From contig NZ_JALJXP010000018.1 of assembly GCF_024170165.1 (NCBI RefSeq), positions 1-64,000 on the forward strand: DNA of 64,000 nt. The letters are read 5' to 3'. The stretch's first letter is position 1; the number at the start of each line of letters is the position of its first letter. The translations under genes and the position numbers were made by a program. This document shows positions 27,408 through 43,144 of the stretch, piece by piece. Source of the stretch: Pseudomonas nitroreducens (GTDB lineage Bacteria; Pseudomonadota; Gammaproteobacteria; Pseudomonadales; Pseudomonadaceae). The notes under the pieces are model-generated. The model saw only the letters and a program-made list of their open reading frames with translations. It ran no database searches and had not been told where the DNA came from.

Positions 27408-28205
27408 ATGAAAACACCTGCATCCCGTCCCGTAGTGCTCTGCCTGTCCGGCCACGACCCCAGTGGCGGTGCCGGCCTGCAGGCCGATATCGAAGCCCTG
27501 ATCGCCCAAGGCTGCCACGCGGCGCCCACCGTCACCGCGCTGACCGTTCAGGATACCGTCAACGTTTCCGACTTCCGCGTGCTCGACCGCGAGTGGGTGC
27601 TGGCCCAGGCCAACGCCGTGATCGCCGACCTGCCGGTGGCCGCGGTCAAGCTGGGCATGCTCGGCTCGGTGCAGATGGTCGACACGGTCGTCGAGATCAT
27701 GCAGGCCCTGCCGGGCATCCCGCTGGTCTGCGACCCGGTGCTGCGCGCCGGTGGCGGCGGCTCGCTGGGCAAGGACGACGTCGGCTTCGCCATGCGCGAA
27801 CGCCTGCTGCCGATTGCCGCCGTGGCCACGCCGAACCTGCCCGAAGCACGCATTCTCGCCGAACTGCCCGAGGGCACCGCGGACGAGTGCGCCGACAAGC
27901 TGCTGCCTTATATCCAGAACCTGCTGATCACCGGCGGCCATGGCGACGAGTCCGAGGTGCACAATCGCCTGTACACCCGCGACGGCCAGCGCCACACCTT
28001 CACCTGCCAGCGCCTGCCCGGCAGCTACCACGGCTCGGGCTGCACCCTGGCGAGCACCCTCGCCGGCCGCCTGGCCCTGGGCGAGGAACTGGTGAGCGCG
28101 GTGCGCAGTGCACTGGACTACACCTGGCGCACCCTGCGCGACGCGGAAGCGCCCGGTCACGGCCAGTACGTGCCGCGCCGCCTGCCGCTGGACTTCTGCT
28201 CTTAA
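27408..28205 (+). CDS. thiD: Hydroxymethylpyrimidine (phosphate) kinase
   Basis: ThiD phosphorylates HMP and HMP-phosphate to HMP-diphosphate for thiamine synthesis. The 265-residue ribokinase-fold protein shows the N-terminal SGHDPSGGAGLQADIEA, the substrate loop VCDPVLRAGGGGSL and the anion-hole/catalytic GSYHGSGCTLASTLAG. ATG 27408 starts the homologous region. It lies 45 bp ahead of thiE with a GC hairpin between them, so the two probably share a transcript. No TPP riboswitch is recognisable in the leader. Confidence 0.93.
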   Translation: MKTPASRPVVLCLSGHDPSGGAGLQADIEALIAQGCHAAPTVTALTVQDTVNVSDFRVLDREWVLAQANAVIADLPVAAVKLGMLGSVQMVDTVVEIMQALPGIPLVCDPVLRAGGGGSLGKDDVGFAMRERLLPIAAVATPNLPEARILAELPEGTADECADKLLPYIQNLLITGGHGDESEVHNRLYTRDGQRHTFTCQRLPGSYHGSGCTLASTLAGRLALGEELVSAVRSALDYTWRTLRDAEAPGHGQYVPRRLPLDFCS

Positions 28206-28213
28206 TACGCAAG

Positions 28214-28233
28214 GCGCCCGCCGCAGCGGGCGC
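28214..28233 (+). promoter_or_regulatory. Intercistronic hairpin thiD-thiE
   Basis: GCGCCCGC and GCGGGCGC form an 8-bp stem with a CGCA loop and no T-run. It ends 17 bp before the thiE start and is better read as a processing or partial attenuation stem than as a full terminator. Confidence 0.45.
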
Positions 28234-28250
28234 GTGAAATCGAGGTAGTG

Positions 28251-28880
28251 ATGAAACTGCGCGGACTCTACGCCATCACCGACAGCCAGCTGCTCGACGG
28301 CGGCCGCCTGCTGCCCTACGTCGAAGCCGCCCTGAAGGGCGGCGCCAGACTGCTGCAGTACCGCGACAAGTCCGACGACGCCTCGCGCCGCCTGCGCGAA
28401 GCCGAGGCCCTGCGCGACCTCTGCGCTCGCCATGGCGCCACGCTGCTGATCAACGACGACGCCGAACTGGCCGCACGCCTGGGCGTCAGCGTGCACCTGG
28501 GGCAGACCGACGGCTCGCTGGCCGCCGCCCGCGCCCTGCTCGGCCGCGACGCAGTCATCGGCGGCACCTGCCACGCCAGCCTCGAGATGGCCGAGAAAGC
28601 CATCGCCGAGGGCGCCAGCTACGTCGCCTTCGGCCGCTTCTTCGCCTCCCGGACCAAACCCGGTGCCTCCGCCGCCAGCGTTGAACTGCTGGAACAGGCC
28701 AAGGCCCGCTTCAACGTGCCGCTGGTGGCCATCGGCGGCGTGACCCTGGATAACGCGCCGGAGCTGATCGCCCGCGGCGCCGACATGATCGCCGTGATCC
28801 ACGCCCTGTTCGCCGCCGACTCACCGGCCGAAGTCGAGCAGCGCGCACGCGCCTTCAGCCAACTCTTCGAAACCCGCTGA
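28251..28880 (+). CDS. thiE: Thiamine phosphate synthase
   Basis: ThiE joins HMP-diphosphate and thiazole phosphate to thiamine monophosphate. The 209-residue TIM-barrel protein has [10 protein letters not shown] at the N terminus, LLQYRDKS (substrate Arg and Lys), [21 protein letters not shown] and the phosphate site [26 protein letters not shown] 28251 with GAGG upstream is preferred to the in-frame GTG just before it. Co-directional with thiD and hemL, as commonly arranged in Pseudomonas. Confidence 0.93.
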   Translation: MKLRGLYAITDSQLLDGGRLLPYVEAALKGGARLLQYRDKSDDASRRLREAEALRDLCARHGATLLINDDAELAARLGVSVHLGQTDGSLAAARALLGRDAVIGGTCHASLEMAEKAIAEGASYVAFGRFFASRTKPGASAASVELLEQAKARFNVPLVAIGGVTLDNAPELIARGADMIAVIHALFAADSPAEVEQRARAFSQLFETR

Positions 28881-28922
28881 GCGCCCACGCGCCCGGCCCT
28901 TCACAGCTTCGCGAGGTACAGC

Positions 28923-30209
28923 ATGTCCCGTTCCGAAACGCTTTTCGCCAATGCCCAGAAACACATCCCCGGTGGCGTGAACTCGCCGGTGCGCGCGTTC
29001 AAGAGCGTCGGCGGCACCCCGCTGTTCTTCAAGCACGCGGAAGGCGCCTACGTGGTGGACGAAGATGACAAGCGCTACGTCGACTACGTCGGCTCCTGGG
29101 GCCCGATGATCCTCGGCCACAGCCACCCGGACGTTCTCGATGCCGTGCGCAAGCAGCTCGATCACGGCCTGTCCTACGGCGCACCGACCGCGCTGGAAGT
29201 GGAAATGGCCGACCTGGTCTGCTCGCTGGTGCCCTCCATGGACATGGTGCGCATGGTCAGCTCCGGCACCGAAGCCACCATGAGCGCCATCCGCCTGGCC
29301 CGCGGCTACACCGGCCGCGACAGCATCATCAAGTTCGAAGGCTGCTACCACGGCCACTCCGACAGCCTGCTGGTGAAAGCCGGCTCCGGCGCCCTGACCT
29401 TCGGCGTACCGAACTCCCCGGGCGTGCCGGCGGCCTTCGCCAAGCACACCCTGACCCTGCCCTACAACGACATCGCCGCGGTGGAGAAGACCCTGGCCGA
29501 AGTCGGCAAGGACGTGGCCTGCATCATCGTCGAGCCGGTCGCCGGCAACATGAACTGCGTGCCGCCGGCACCGGGCTTCCTCGAAGGCCTGCGCAGCCTG
29601 TGCGACAAGCACGGCGTGGTGCTGATCTTCGACGAAGTGATGACCGGCTTCCGCGTGGCCCTGGGCGGCGCCCAGGCGCACTACGGCATCACCCCGGACC
29701 TGTCGACCTTCGGCAAGATCATCGGCGGTGGCATGCCGGTGGGCGCCTTCGGCGGCAAGCGCCAGATCATGGAGCAGATTTCCCCGCTCGGCCCGGTCTA
29801 CCAGGCCGGCACCCTGTCGGGCAACCCGCTGGCCATGGCCGCCGGCCTGACCACCCTGCGCCTGATCAGTCGTCCCGGCTTCCACGACGAGCTGACCACC
29901 TACACCACCCGCATGCTGCAGGGCCTGCAGGAGCGCGCCGACGCCGCCGGCATTCCCTTCGTGACCACCCAGGCGGGTGCCGCGATGTTCGGCCTGTACT
30001 TCACCGGCGCCGATGCCATCGTCACCTTCGACGACGTGATGACCAGCGACGCGGAACGCTTCAAGCGCTTCTTCCACCTGATGCTGGACGCCGGCATCTA
30101 CCTGGCCCCGAGTGCCTTCGAGGCCGGCTTCACCTCCATCGCCCACGGCGAAACCGAGCTGAAGCTGACCCTGGACGCCGCCGAGCGCGCCTTCGCCGCC
30201 CTCAAGTAA
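28923..30209 (+). CDS. hemL: Glutamate-1-semialdehyde 2,1-aminomutase
   Basis: HemL converts glutamate-1-semialdehyde to 5-aminolevulinate, the tetrapyrrole precursor in the C5 pathway. At 428 residues it is the normal size. Visible are the start region [18 protein letters not shown], the PLP phosphate-binding [17 protein letters not shown] and the PLP lysine in [18 protein letters not shown] (about K265). It begins 42 bp after thiE, so it may be read from the thi transcript. A GC-rich hairpin lies after its stop. Confidence 0.95.
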   Translation: MSRSETLFANAQKHIPGGVNSPVRAFKSVGGTPLFFKHAEGAYVVDEDDKRYVDYVGSWGPMILGHSHPDVLDAVRKQLDHGLSYGAPTALEVEMADLVCSLVPSMDMVRMVSSGTEATMSAIRLARGYTGRDSIIKFEGCYHGHSDSLLVKAGSGALTFGVPNSPGVPAAFAKHTLTLPYNDIAAVEKTLAEVGKDVACIIVEPVAGNMNCVPPAPGFLEGLRSLCDKHGVVLIFDEVMTGFRVALGGAQAHYGITPDLSTFGKIIGGGMPVGAFGGKRQIMEQISPLGPVYQAGTLSGNPLAMAAGLTTLRLISRPGFHDELTTYTTRMLQGLQERADAAGIPFVTTQAGAAMFGLYFTGADAIVTFDDVMTSDAERFKRFFHLMLDAGIYLAPSAFEAGFTSIAHGETELKLTLDAAERAFAALK

Positions 30210-30231
30210 GCTGCTTCAGGCAGTCCCTCGC

Positions 30232-30260
30232 GAAGGCGCCCAGCCGGGCGCCTTCCGCTC
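30232..30260 (+). terminator. Probable terminator of hemL
   Basis: GAAGGCGCCC and GGGCGCCTTC form a perfect 10-bp stem with an AGCC loop, 22 bp after the stop. The downstream sequence CGCTCTG is only weakly T-rich, so termination may be partial. Confidence 0.65.
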
Positions 30261-30353
30261 TGCCCCGATGCTTTCAGGGCTTTATCCCCGCGTTACGCCC
30301 ACCCCGACCAACTTGCCATTTCCAGTAAAAAAACAGAAAAGAAGGTAAAGACT

Positions 30354-30383
30354 TTGTAAGGAAGCGCCCGCTTATTTCATAAT
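30354..30383 (+). promoter_or_regulatory. Probable sigma-70 promoter of the Sel1 gene
   Basis: TTGTAA (30354-30359) and CATAAT (30378-30383) are separated by 18 nt in an unusually AT-rich patch about 65 nt before the start codon at 30449. Confidence 0.5.
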
Positions 30384-30448
30384 GTGAAGGCTGGCGCATT
30401 TCGCTGGCCGGGTTTTACCCGCCCCGATCCTGGAGGCCGTTTCTCCCC

Positions 30449-30991
30449 ATGTACCGTTCCGGTCGCACCCTGCTGGGCTGCCTGTTGCTCGCACTGCCCC
30501 TGTTCACTCAGGCGGGCGGCAACTCGCTGCTGATTCCAGCCACCGGACGCTGCACCCTGAACACCGTGCCCGAGCAGCTGCAACAGGCCCTGGCCAGCTG
30601 CCAGCAGGCCGCCAACGCCGGCGACGCCCAGGCACAGTTCGAACTGGGGGAATTCTTCTATACCGGCGAACGCGCCCCGCGCGACTTCCAGGCCGCCCTG
30701 CACTGGTACGAGAAGGCTTCGCTGCAAGGCCACGCCGACGCACAACTGCGCCTGGGCACCATGTTCTTCCGCGGCGAAGGCGTGAAGGCCAACAACGTGC
30801 AGGCCTACATCGTGCTGAAGATGGCCGCGGTGAATGGCGCCGAAGACGCCATGGACAGCGCCGACCTGGTCGCCGAGCAGATGAACAAGGACGAACTGGA
30901 CATCGCCACCAAGGTGCTTGGGCAGATCTTCCGCAACTACCTGATCGAACTGCAGACCGCCGGCAACTCGCCGTTCTCGCCGCTACCCTGA
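30449..30991 (+). CDS. Exported Sel1-repeat (TPR-like) protein
   Basis: A 180-residue protein with a signal peptide (LLGCLLLALPLFTQA-GG, cleavage near residue 25). Two Sel1-type helical repeats follow: AQFELGEFFYTGERAPRDF and AQLRLGTMFFRGEGVKANN, each written as its core. Such repeats are protein-interaction scaffolds in the periplasm or cell envelope. There are two cysteines in the mature N-terminal part (CTLN and SCQQ) that could form a disulfide. The specific role is unknown. It stands alone between hemL and the DUF1820 gene and has its own promoter. Confidence 0.85.
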   Translation: MYRSGRTLLGCLLLALPLFTQAGGNSLLIPATGRCTLNTVPEQLQQALASCQQAANAGDAQAQFELGEFFYTGERAPRDFQAALHWYEKASLQGHADAQLRLGTMFFRGEGVKANNVQAYIVLKMAAVNGAEDAMDSADLVAEQMNKDELDIATKVLGQIFRNYLIELQTAGNSPFSPLP

Positions 30992-31012
30992 TCTACTCCC
31001 CGCGCCCATGTG

Positions 31013-31095
31013 CTGTAGGAGCGAGCTTGCTCGCGAACAGGGCTAGCCGGCTGACGTCAGTGCTGGGCGGCTCGCGAGCAAGCTCGCTCCTGCAG
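31013..31095. repeat. REPIN, TAGGAGCGAGC class
   Basis: Two 24-bp REP units, CTGTAGGAGCGAGCTTGCTC-type (31013-31036) and its near-exact complement (31072-31095), flank a 35-bp spacer. This is the classic Pseudomonas inverted REP doublet. It lies between the convergent Sel1 and DUF1820 genes. Confidence 0.85.
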
Positions 31096-31107
31096 AAAAG
31101 CCGAGCG

Positions 31108-31440
31108 TCAGTTGTCCTTGCTCGGCATCGGCATGGGGAACGGCATCACGTTACCGCTGGGCTTGGCCTCGCTGATCTTCGCGGTGCCCAGGCGCTCCAC
31201 TTCGTCGATGCGGATGATCGAATGCAGCGGCACGAAGCTGCGGATGACGCCGTCGAACTGCGCCTTGAGCTTCTCCTCGCTGGGGTCCACCACCACCTGG
31301 GTGCGCTCGCCGAAGACGAACTCCTCGATCTCCAGGAAACCCCACAGATCGCTCTGGTAGATCTGCTTGGCATACATCTCGTACACCTGGCCCTGGTTGA
31401 GGAAGACCACCTTGTAGATCGGGTTCTCGCGCTTGCTCAT
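31108..31440 (-). CDS. DUF1820 family protein
   Basis: A 110-residue conserved soluble protein. The core reads NPIYKVVFLNQGQVYEMYAKQIYQSDLWGFLEIEEF across residues 6-41, followed by an Sm-like or beta-rich segment ending VPLHSIIRIDEVERLG. The family is widespread in gammaproteobacteria and has no established function. The beta-strand pattern suggests a small barrel. The tail is Pro/Met-rich. ATG 31440 is chosen because homology starts at MSKRENPIYK. It is divergent from miaB. Confidence 0.85.
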   Translation of the reverse strand: MSKRENPIYKVVFLNQGQVYEMYAKQIYQSDLWGFLEIEEFVFGERTQVVVDPSEEKLKAQFDGVIRSFVPLHSIIRIDEVERLGTAKISEAKPSGNVMPFPMPMPSKDN

Positions 31441-31533
31441 GAACGAAGGATGACAGCTTTGCAAAAAGGGCACGCAGCATAGCACAGACAGCCGCCCTCA
31501 AGCCCGCCGCTGGTAGATGTCTGCCCCGGGGCT

Positions 31534-31539
31534 TATAAT
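31534..31539 (+). promoter_or_regulatory. -10 box of the miaB promoter
   Basis: A consensus TATAAT sits 37 nt before the miaB start codon. A -35 element at the expected place (near 31511-31516, TGGTAG) is poor. Confidence 0.45.
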
Positions 31540-31575
31540 GCCCGGTCATTTTTTAACCAGAACAAGACAGGTTCC

Positions 31576-32913
31576 ATGGCCAAGAAGCTTTTCATCCAGA
31601 CCCACGGCTGCCAGATGAACGAGTACGACAGCTCGCGCATGGCCGACCTGCTGGGTGAACACCAGGCCCTGGAAATCACCGAAAAGGCCGAAGACGCCGA
31701 CGTCATCCTCCTCAATACCTGCTCGATCCGCGAAAAGGCCCAGGAGAAGGTGTTCTCCGAACTGGGCGCCTGGCGCACGCTGAAGCAGCAGAACCCCGAC
31801 CTGGTGATCGGCGTCGGCGGCTGCGTGGCCAGCCAGGAAGGTGCGGCGATCCGCGAGCGTGCGCCCTACGTCGACGTGGTGTTCGGCCCGCAGACTTTGC
31901 ACCGCCTGCCGGAAATGATCGACGCCGCCCGCACCACCCGCAAACCGCAGGTGGACGTGTCCTTCCCGGAAATCGAGAAGTTCGACCGCCTGCCCGAGCC
32001 CCGCGTCGACGGTCCCACCGCCTTCGTCTCGGTGATGGAAGGCTGCAGCAAGTACTGCACCTTCTGCGTGGTGCCCTACACCCGCGGCGAGGAAGTCAGC
32101 CGCCCGTTCGACGACGTGCTCGCCGAGGTGATCCACCTGGCCGAGAACGGCGTGAAGGAAGTCACCCTGCTGGGCCAGAACGTCAACGGCTACCGCGGCC
32201 CGACCCATGACGGGCGCATCGCCGACTTCGCCGAGCTGATCCGCGTGGTCGCCGAGGTCGATGGCATCGAGCGCATCCGCTACACCACCTCGCACCCGCT
32301 GGAATTCTCCGACTCGCTGATCGCCGCCCACGCCGAAGTGCCGCAGTTGGTGAAGTTCGTCCACCTGCCGGTGCAGGCCGGCTCCGACCGCATCCTCGCG
32401 GCCATGAAGCGCAACCATACCGCGCTGGAGTTCAAGTCGCGCATCCGCAAGCTGAAGGCCGCGGTGCCGGACATCTGCATCAGCTCGGATTTCATCATCG
32501 GCTTCCCCGGCGAGACCGAGAAGGACTTCGAGCAGACCCTGAAGCTGGTGGAGGACGTCGGCTTCGATTACTCCTTCTCCTTCATCTACAGCTCGCGCCC
32601 GGGCACCCCGGCCGCCGACCTGGTCGACGACACCCCGGACGAAGTGAAGAAGCAACGCCTGCTGACGCTTAACAGCCGCCTCAACCACCAGGGTTTCGAG
32701 ATCAGCCGACGGATGGTCGGCAGCATCCAGCGCATCCTCGTCACCGACTACGCCAAGCGCGACCCCGGCCAGTTGCAGGGGCGCACCGAGAACAACCGCG
32801 TGGTCAACTTCCGCTGCGACAATCCGCGCCTGATCGGCCAGTTCGTCGACGTGGAAATCTACGAAGCGCTGCCCAACTCCCTGCGCGCCACCCTGGTGGA
32901 AGCCCGCCACTGA
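31576..32913 (+). CDS. miaB: tRNA-2-methylthio-N6-dimethylallyladenosine synthase
   Basis: MiaB is a radical-SAM methylthiotransferase that modifies A37 of tRNAs reading UNN codons. The 445-residue protein has the N-terminal UPF0004 domain with three cluster cysteines (THGCQMN, NTCSIRE, GGCVASQ), the radical-SAM CSKYCTFC near residues 157-164, and a C-terminal TRAM domain. It is the first gene of the conserved miaB-ybeZ-ybeY-corC-lnt neighbourhood, linking tRNA modification to ribosome maturation. Confidence 0.95.
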   Translation: MAKKLFIQTHGCQMNEYDSSRMADLLGEHQALEITEKAEDADVILLNTCSIREKAQEKVFSELGAWRTLKQQNPDLVIGVGGCVASQEGAAIRERAPYVDVVFGPQTLHRLPEMIDAARTTRKPQVDVSFPEIEKFDRLPEPRVDGPTAFVSVMEGCSKYCTFCVVPYTRGEEVSRPFDDVLAEVIHLAENGVKEVTLLGQNVNGYRGPTHDGRIADFAELIRVVAEVDGIERIRYTTSHPLEFSDSLIAAHAEVPQLVKFVHLPVQAGSDRILAAMKRNHTALEFKSRIRKLKAAVPDICISSDFIIGFPGETEKDFEQTLKLVEDVGFDYSFSFIYSSRPGTPAADLVDDTPDEVKKQRLLTLNSRLNHQGFEISRRMVGSIQRILVTDYAKRDPGQLQGRTENNRVVNFRCDNPRLIGQFVDVEIYEALPNSLRATLVEARH

Positions 32914-33038
32914 CAGTGGAAGCAGGACACTGACAAACGACCGTTGAAGACCCCGATGGCGACTGAACTTTCGTCCTCGGTCGCGTGGGGTTATTCTTCG
33001 ACCATCTCCCTTTGAAGCACGGCGACTTAGACAACACC

Positions 33039-34040
33039 TTGAACGCCCCCCTGGATATTCATCGTTTCATGCTCGAGCCCTTCGAGGCCCGCAGCTTCGC
33101 CAACCTGTGCGGCCAGTTCGACGAACACCTGCACCAGATCGAGAAGCGCCTCGGCATCGAGATCCGCAACCGCGGCAATCAGTTCGAACTGGTCGGCGAC
33201 CCCGAGCGCACCCAGGCGGCCGAAAACCTCCTGCAACGCCTCTACCGCGAAGTACAGAACGGCACCGAGATGACCCCCGACCTGGTCCACCTGTTCCTGC
33301 AGGAGTCCGGCCTGGAAGAACTCTCCGTCGAGCCCGCCGCCCCGCTGGTCACGCTCAAGACCCGCCAGGCGCACATCCGCCCGCGCGGCGCCAACCAGCA
33401 GCGCTACGTGAAGGCGATCCTCGACCACGACATCAACTTCGGCATCGGCCCGGCCGGCACCGGCAAGACCTACCTCGCCGTGGCCTGCGCCGTGGACGCC
33501 CTGGAGCGCGAGCAGATCCGCCGCATCCTGCTGGTGCGCCCGGCGGTCGAGGCCGGCGAGAAGCTCGGCTTCCTGCCCGGCGACCTGTCGCAGAAGATCG
33601 ACCCCTACCTGCGCCCGCTGTACGACGCACTGTACGAAATGCTCGGCTTCGAGACCGTGGCCAAGCTGATCGAGCGCCAGGTGATCGAAGTCGCGCCGCT
33701 GGCCTACATGCGCGGCCGCACGCTGAGCAACAGCTTCATCATCCTCGACGAAAGCCAGAACACCACGATGGAACAGATGAAGATGTTCCTCACCCGGATC
33801 GGCTTCGGCTCCACCGCGGTGATCACCGGCGACGTCACCCAGGTCGACCTGCCCAAGGGCACCCGTTCGGGCCTCAAGCACGTGATGGAAGTGCTGCGCG
33901 ACGTCCCCGGCATCAGCTTCACCCACTTCAAGTCCAAGGACGTCGTGCGCCACCCGCTGGTGCAGCGCATCGTCGATGCCTACGACGCCTATGAGAACCG
34001 CCTCACCGGCGTAGAAGGCCAGGGCAACAAGCATGCTTGA
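33039..34040 (+). CDS. ybeZ: PhoH-like ATPase YbeZ
   Basis: A 333-residue PhoH-family ATPase. An N-terminal KH-like segment (about 15-75) is followed by the P-loop GPAGTGKTY, the Walker-B IILDESQN, and [10 protein letters not shown]. It is the usual partner of the endoribonuclease YbeY in rRNA processing. The frame is open from GTG 32985, but family proteins begin at MNAPL.., which corresponds to TTG 33039. Neither start has a clear ribosome binding site, so the 5' end is uncertain by 18 codons. It overlaps ybeY by 8 bp. Confidence 0.88.
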   Translation: MNAPLDIHRFMLEPFEARSFANLCGQFDEHLHQIEKRLGIEIRNRGNQFELVGDPERTQAAENLLQRLYREVQNGTEMTPDLVHLFLQESGLEELSVEPAAPLVTLKTRQAHIRPRGANQQRYVKAILDHDINFGIGPAGTGKTYLAVACAVDALEREQIRRILLVRPAVEAGEKLGFLPGDLSQKIDPYLRPLYDALYEMLGFETVAKLIERQVIEVAPLAYMRGRTLSNSFIILDESQNTTMEQMKMFLTRIGFGSTAVITGDVTQVDLPKGTRSGLKHVMEVLRDVPGISFTHFKSKDVVRHPLVQRIVDAYDAYENRLTGVEGQGNKHA

Positions 34041-34494
34041 ACTGGACCTGCAGGTCGCTTGCGAAGCGGCCGGCCTGCCGAGCGAAGCGCAATTCCGCCA
34101 CTGGTGCGAACTGGCCCTGCGCCAGCGCCAGAATGATTCGGAACTCACCCTTCGCCTGGTGGACGAAACCGAAGGGCGCGAACTGAACAAGACTTGGCGA
34201 CACAAGGACTACGCGACCAACGTTCTGTCCTTCCCCGCCGATGTTCCCGATGAGTTGCTGGACATCCCGCTGCTCGGCGACCTGGTGATCTGCGCCCCCG
34301 TAGTCACCCGCGAGGCCGCCGAACAGGGCAAGTCCGCCGAGGCCCACTGGGCCCACCTGGTCATCCATGGCTGCCTCCACCTGCTCGGCTACGATCACAT
34401 CGAAGACGAAGAAGCCGAGGAAATGGAAAGCCTGGAACGCGAATTGCTGGCTGAACTGGGTCACCCGGACCCGTATGCGGCCGACGAAGAATAA
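34033..34494 (+). CDS. ybeY: Endoribonuclease YbeY (rRNA maturation factor)
   Basis: A 153-residue single-strand-specific metallo-endoribonuclease, needed for 16S rRNA 3'-end maturation and ribosome quality control. The zinc motif [11 protein letters not shown] (H-x3-H-x5-H) lies near residues 115-125, and the conserved Arg is in [19 protein letters not shown]. It overlaps the end of ybeZ, indicating coupled translation, and is followed after 21 bp by corC. Confidence 0.94.
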   Translation: MLELDLQVACEAAGLPSEAQFRHWCELALRQRQNDSELTLRLVDETEGRELNKTWRHKDYATNVLSFPADVPDELLDIPLLGDLVICAPVVTREAAEQGKSAEAHWAHLVIHGCLHLLGYDHIEDEEAEEMESLERELLAELGHPDPYAADEE

Positions 34495-34515
34495 AAGCCA
34501 CCGAGCAAGGAAAAG

Positions 34516-35355
34516 ATGAGCGAAGACCGATCGAGCAATGGGCACAAGTCGTGGTTGGACAAGATCACCCAGGCTTTTGCCCATGAGCCGAGAAACCGCC
34601 AGGAGCTGCTTGAGCTGCTGCGCGAAGCCCACGACAACAAGCTGCTGGACAGCGAAGCGTTGTCGATCGTCGAAGGCGCGATCCAGGTGGCGGACCTCCA
34701 GGTCCGCGACATCATGATCCCGCGTTCGCAGATGATCTCCATCAAGTCGACGCAGAAGCCTGTCGACTTCCTCCCGGCCATCATCGATGCCGCGCACTCG
34801 CGCTACCCGGTGATCGGCGAGAGCCTGGACGACATCATGGGCGTCCTGCTGGCCAAGGACCTGCTGCCGCTGATCCTTCATGACCAGAACCACGCCTTCA
34901 ACATCAAGGACCTGCTGCGTCCGGCCACCTTCGTGCCCGAGTCCAAGCGCCTGAACGTGCTGCTGCGCGAGTTCCGCGCCAACCGCAACCACATGGCCAT
35001 CGTCATCGACGAATACGGCGGCGTGGCAGGGCTGGTGACCATCGAGGACGTGCTGGAGCAGATCGTCGGCGACATCGAGGACGAGCACGACGTCGAGGAA
35101 GACAGCTACATCAAGCCGCTGCCCAGCGGTGACTTCATCGTCAAGGCGCTGACCCCGGTGGAAGCCTTCAACGACTTCTTCGGCGCGGAATTCTCCGATG
35201 AGGAATTCGATACCGTCGGCGGCGTGGTGATGAGCGCCTTCGGCCACCTGCCCAAGCGCAATGAAACCACCGAACTGGGCGGCTTCCGCTTCCGCGTGCT
35301 CAACGCGGACAGCCGCCGGCTGCACCTGCTGCGCCTCACCCCGCTGCAGGACTGA
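34516..35355 (+). CDS. corC: CorC/HlyC-family CBS-domain protein
   Basis: A 279-residue cytoplasmic protein with two CBS domains (about residues 70-190; VRDIMIPRSQMISI and MAIVIDEYGGVAGLVTIEDVLEQIVGDIEDE, written as family landmarks) and a C-terminal CorC_HlyC/transporter-associated domain (about 205-278, VGGVVMSAFGHLPKRNE). CorC is associated with magnesium and cobalt efflux and binds adenine nucleotides. It has no membrane segments. It is third in the ybeZ-ybeY-corC operon and is separated from lnt by a REP element. Confidence 0.9.
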   Translation: MSEDRSSNGHKSWLDKITQAFAHEPRNRQELLELLREAHDNKLLDSEALSIVEGAIQVADLQVRDIMIPRSQMISIKSTQKPVDFLPAIIDAAHSRYPVIGESLDDIMGVLLAKDLLPLILHDQNHAFNIKDLLRPATFVPESKRLNVLLREFRANRNHMAIVIDEYGGVAGLVTIEDVLEQIVGDIEDEHDVEEDSYIKPLPSGDFIVKALTPVEAFNDFFGAEFSDEEFDTVGGVVMSAFGHLPKRNETTELGGFRFRVLNADSRRLHLLRLTPLQD

Positions 35356-35367
35356 GCCACGACGCAC

Positions 35368-35419
35368 CCTGTAGGAGCGGGCCATGCCCGCGATCGCGGA
35401 CAAAGTCCGCTCCTACAGG
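35368..35419. repeat. REP hairpin, TAGGAGCG class
   Basis: CCTGTAGGAGCGG (35368-35380) and CCGCTCCTACAGG (35407-35419) are exact complements around GCCATGCCCGCGATCGCGGA-like sequence. It lies 12 bp after the corC stop, in the corC-lnt gap. Confidence 0.8.
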
Positions 35420-35579
35420 TACGCACAAAACACCCCTCGCTGAATTCCTACAGAAAAACCCTCCGCGTCCTGCAACATCCCGCCGCAGTCAGCTCATGGC
35501 TTTTGGCTTTCATCCCCATAGCCTACCGTTCGTCTCTCCATTACTCTTGCGCATCGCTTAACCGCAACAAGGATTTCCG

Positions 35580-41364
<5,785 letters not shown>

Positions 41365-41444
41365 AAGCAACGCTGGAAAAGACCCATTCGCCCGTGGCAC
41401 CTTCGCCACGGGCATACCGGATCAACAGGAGTGAGGGAAGCTTG

Positions 41445-42059
41445 ATGAAACGTATCCTGACCAGCCTCGCGCTGATCGGCCTGGCCAGCGTGCTGAGCGC
41501 CTGCGGTTTCCAACTGCGTGGCCTGGGCGATACGAACTTTGCGCTCAAGGAAATCGACGTGAGTGCGCGCAACGCCTATGGGGAAACCGTTACCCAGCTC
41601 AAGCAGCTGCTTGAAGGCAGTGGCGTGAAAGTCATCTCGCGTGCGCCGTACCACCTGATTCTCGCCCGCGAAGATGTGACCCAGCGTAGCGTCAGCTACA
41701 CCAGCTCGGCGCGCAGTGCGGAAAACGAACTGACCAACACCCTGGACTACGAGATCCGTGGTACCGACAACCTGCTGCTGCTCGCCAGCCAGGTTCAGGT
41801 GCGCAAGGTTTATGTGCAGGACGAGAACAACCTGATCGGCTCCGATCAGGAAGCCGCGCAGATTCGTGAAGAGATGCGTCGTGATCTGGTCCGGCAGATG
41901 GCCATGCGCCTGCAAATGATCACCCCGGCCCAGCTCAACGACCTGCAGGCCAAGGCCGAAGCCAAGGCCAAGGCCGAAGCCGACGCGATGAAGGCCGCGG
42001 ACGAGGCTGCGAAGTCTCAGCCGCAGCAATCCCCGATCGAATTCCCGAAAGCGCAGTAA
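41445..42059 (+). CDS. lptE: LPS-assembly lipoprotein LptE
   Basis: LptE plugs the LptD barrel, which inserts lipopolysaccharide into the outer leaflet. The 204-residue precursor has a lipoprotein signal ending [10 protein letters not shown] (Cys20), the family phrase at the mature N terminus. The C-terminal 40 residues are an Ala/Lys/Glu-rich tail ([20 protein letters not shown]) that is probably flexible or helical. ATG 41445 has AGGAGTGAGGGA upstream; the frame extends further but without support. It lies 80 bp after leuS. Confidence 0.92.
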   Translation: MKRILTSLALIGLASVLSACGFQLRGLGDTNFALKEIDVSARNAYGETVTQLKQLLEGSGVKVISRAPYHLILAREDVTQRSVSYTSSARSAENELTNTLDYEIRGTDNLLLLASQVQVRKVYVQDENNLIGSDQEAAQIREEMRRDLVRQMAMRLQMITPAQLNDLQAKAEAKAKAEADAMKAADEAAKSQPQQSPIEFPKAQ

Positions 42060-42064
42060 GCGAC

Positions 42065-42092
42065 AAGGGGCCGGCCAAACCGGCCCCTTTCT
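42065..42092 (+). terminator. Terminator-like hairpin between lptE and holA
   Basis: AAGGGGCCGG and CCGGCCCCTT form a perfect 10-bp stem (loop CCAAA), followed by TCTCATC. It ends only a few bases before the holA start codon and occupies the place where holA's ribosome binding site should be. Confidence 0.75.
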
Positions 42093-42096
42093 CATC

Positions 42097-43134
42097 ATGA
42101 AGCTCAATCCCGGACAACTCGCCAAGCAGCTGCAAGGCAACCTCGCGCCCGTCTACGTGGTCAGCGGCGACGAACCGTTGCTCTGCCAGGAAGCCTGCGA
42201 CGCCATCCGTGCCGCCTGCCGCCAGCGCGATTTCGGCGAACGCCAGGTGTTCAACGCCGAAGCCAACTTCGACTGGGGTCAGCTGCTCGAAGCCGGCGCC
42301 AGCCTCTCGCTGTTCGCCGAAAAGCGCCTGATCGAGCTGCGCCTGCCTTCCGGCAAACCCGGAGACAAGGGCGCGGCGATCCTCCAGGAATACCTGCAGC
42401 GCCCGCCGGAAGACACTGTCCTGCTGGTCAGCCTGCCCAAGCTCGACGGCAGCACGCAGAAGACCAAATGGGCCAAGGCCCTGATCGACGGCGATGCTGC
42501 CCAGTTCATCCAGATCTGGCCGATCGACGTGCACCAGCTACCGCAGTGGATTCGCCAGCGCCTGTCCCAGGCCGGCCTCGCTGCCAGCCAGGAAGCCGTT
42601 GACCTGATCGCTGCGCGCGTCGAAGGCAACCTGCTGGCCGCCGCCCAGGAAATCGAAAAGCTCAAGTTGCTCGCCGACGGCCAGCAGATCGACGCCGACA
42701 CCGTACAGGCCGCCGTGGCGGACAGCGCGCGCTTCGACGTCTTCGGCCTGATCGACGCCGCCCTCAACGGCGAAGCCGCCCACTGCCTGCGCATGCTCGA
42801 AGGCCTGCGCGGCGAAGGCGTGGAGCCACCGGTGATCCTCTGGGCCCTGGCCCGGGAAGTCCGCGTGCTCGCCAGCCTCGCCCAGCAATTCAATCAGGGC
42901 GTCCCGCTGGACAAGGCCTTCAGCCAGGCCCGCCCGCCCATCTGGGACAAGCGCCGCCCATTGATGAGCAAGGCCCTGCAGCGACACACCGCGCAGCGCT
43001 GGAACCAGATGCTGCAGGATGCCCAACTGATCGACGCACAGATCAAGGGCCAGGCCCCCGGCAACGTCTGGAACAGCCTCGCCCGCCTCGCCCTGCTGGT
43101 CGCCGGGCAGCGCATCAGCCTGCCTTCGGCCTGA
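42097..43134 (+). CDS. holA: DNA polymerase III delta subunit
   Basis: HolA is the wrench subunit of the clamp loader that opens the beta sliding clamp. The 345-residue length is normal. Visible are the N-terminal domain with VYVVSGDEPLLCQEACDAIR, LRLPSGKPGDKGAAIL and the central LLAAAQEIEKLKLLADGQQIDADTV region, and the C-terminal collar domain ending NSLARLALLVAG. ATG 42097 has no Shine-Dalgarno sequence because a terminator-like hairpin lies immediately upstream. Confidence 0.93.
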   Translation: MKLNPGQLAKQLQGNLAPVYVVSGDEPLLCQEACDAIRAACRQRDFGERQVFNAEANFDWGQLLEAGASLSLFAEKRLIELRLPSGKPGDKGAAILQEYLQRPPEDTVLLVSLPKLDGSTQKTKWAKALIDGDAAQFIQIWPIDVHQLPQWIRQRLSQAGLAASQEAVDLIAARVEGNLLAAAQEIEKLKLLADGQQIDADTVQAAVADSARFDVFGLIDAALNGEAAHCLRMLEGLRGEGVEPPVILWALAREVRVLASLAQQFNQGVPLDKAFSQARPPIWDKRRPLMSKALQRHTAQRWNQMLQDAQLIDAQIKGQAPGNVWNSLARLALLVAGQRISLPSA

Positions 43135-43144
43135 CAGCCATTCC

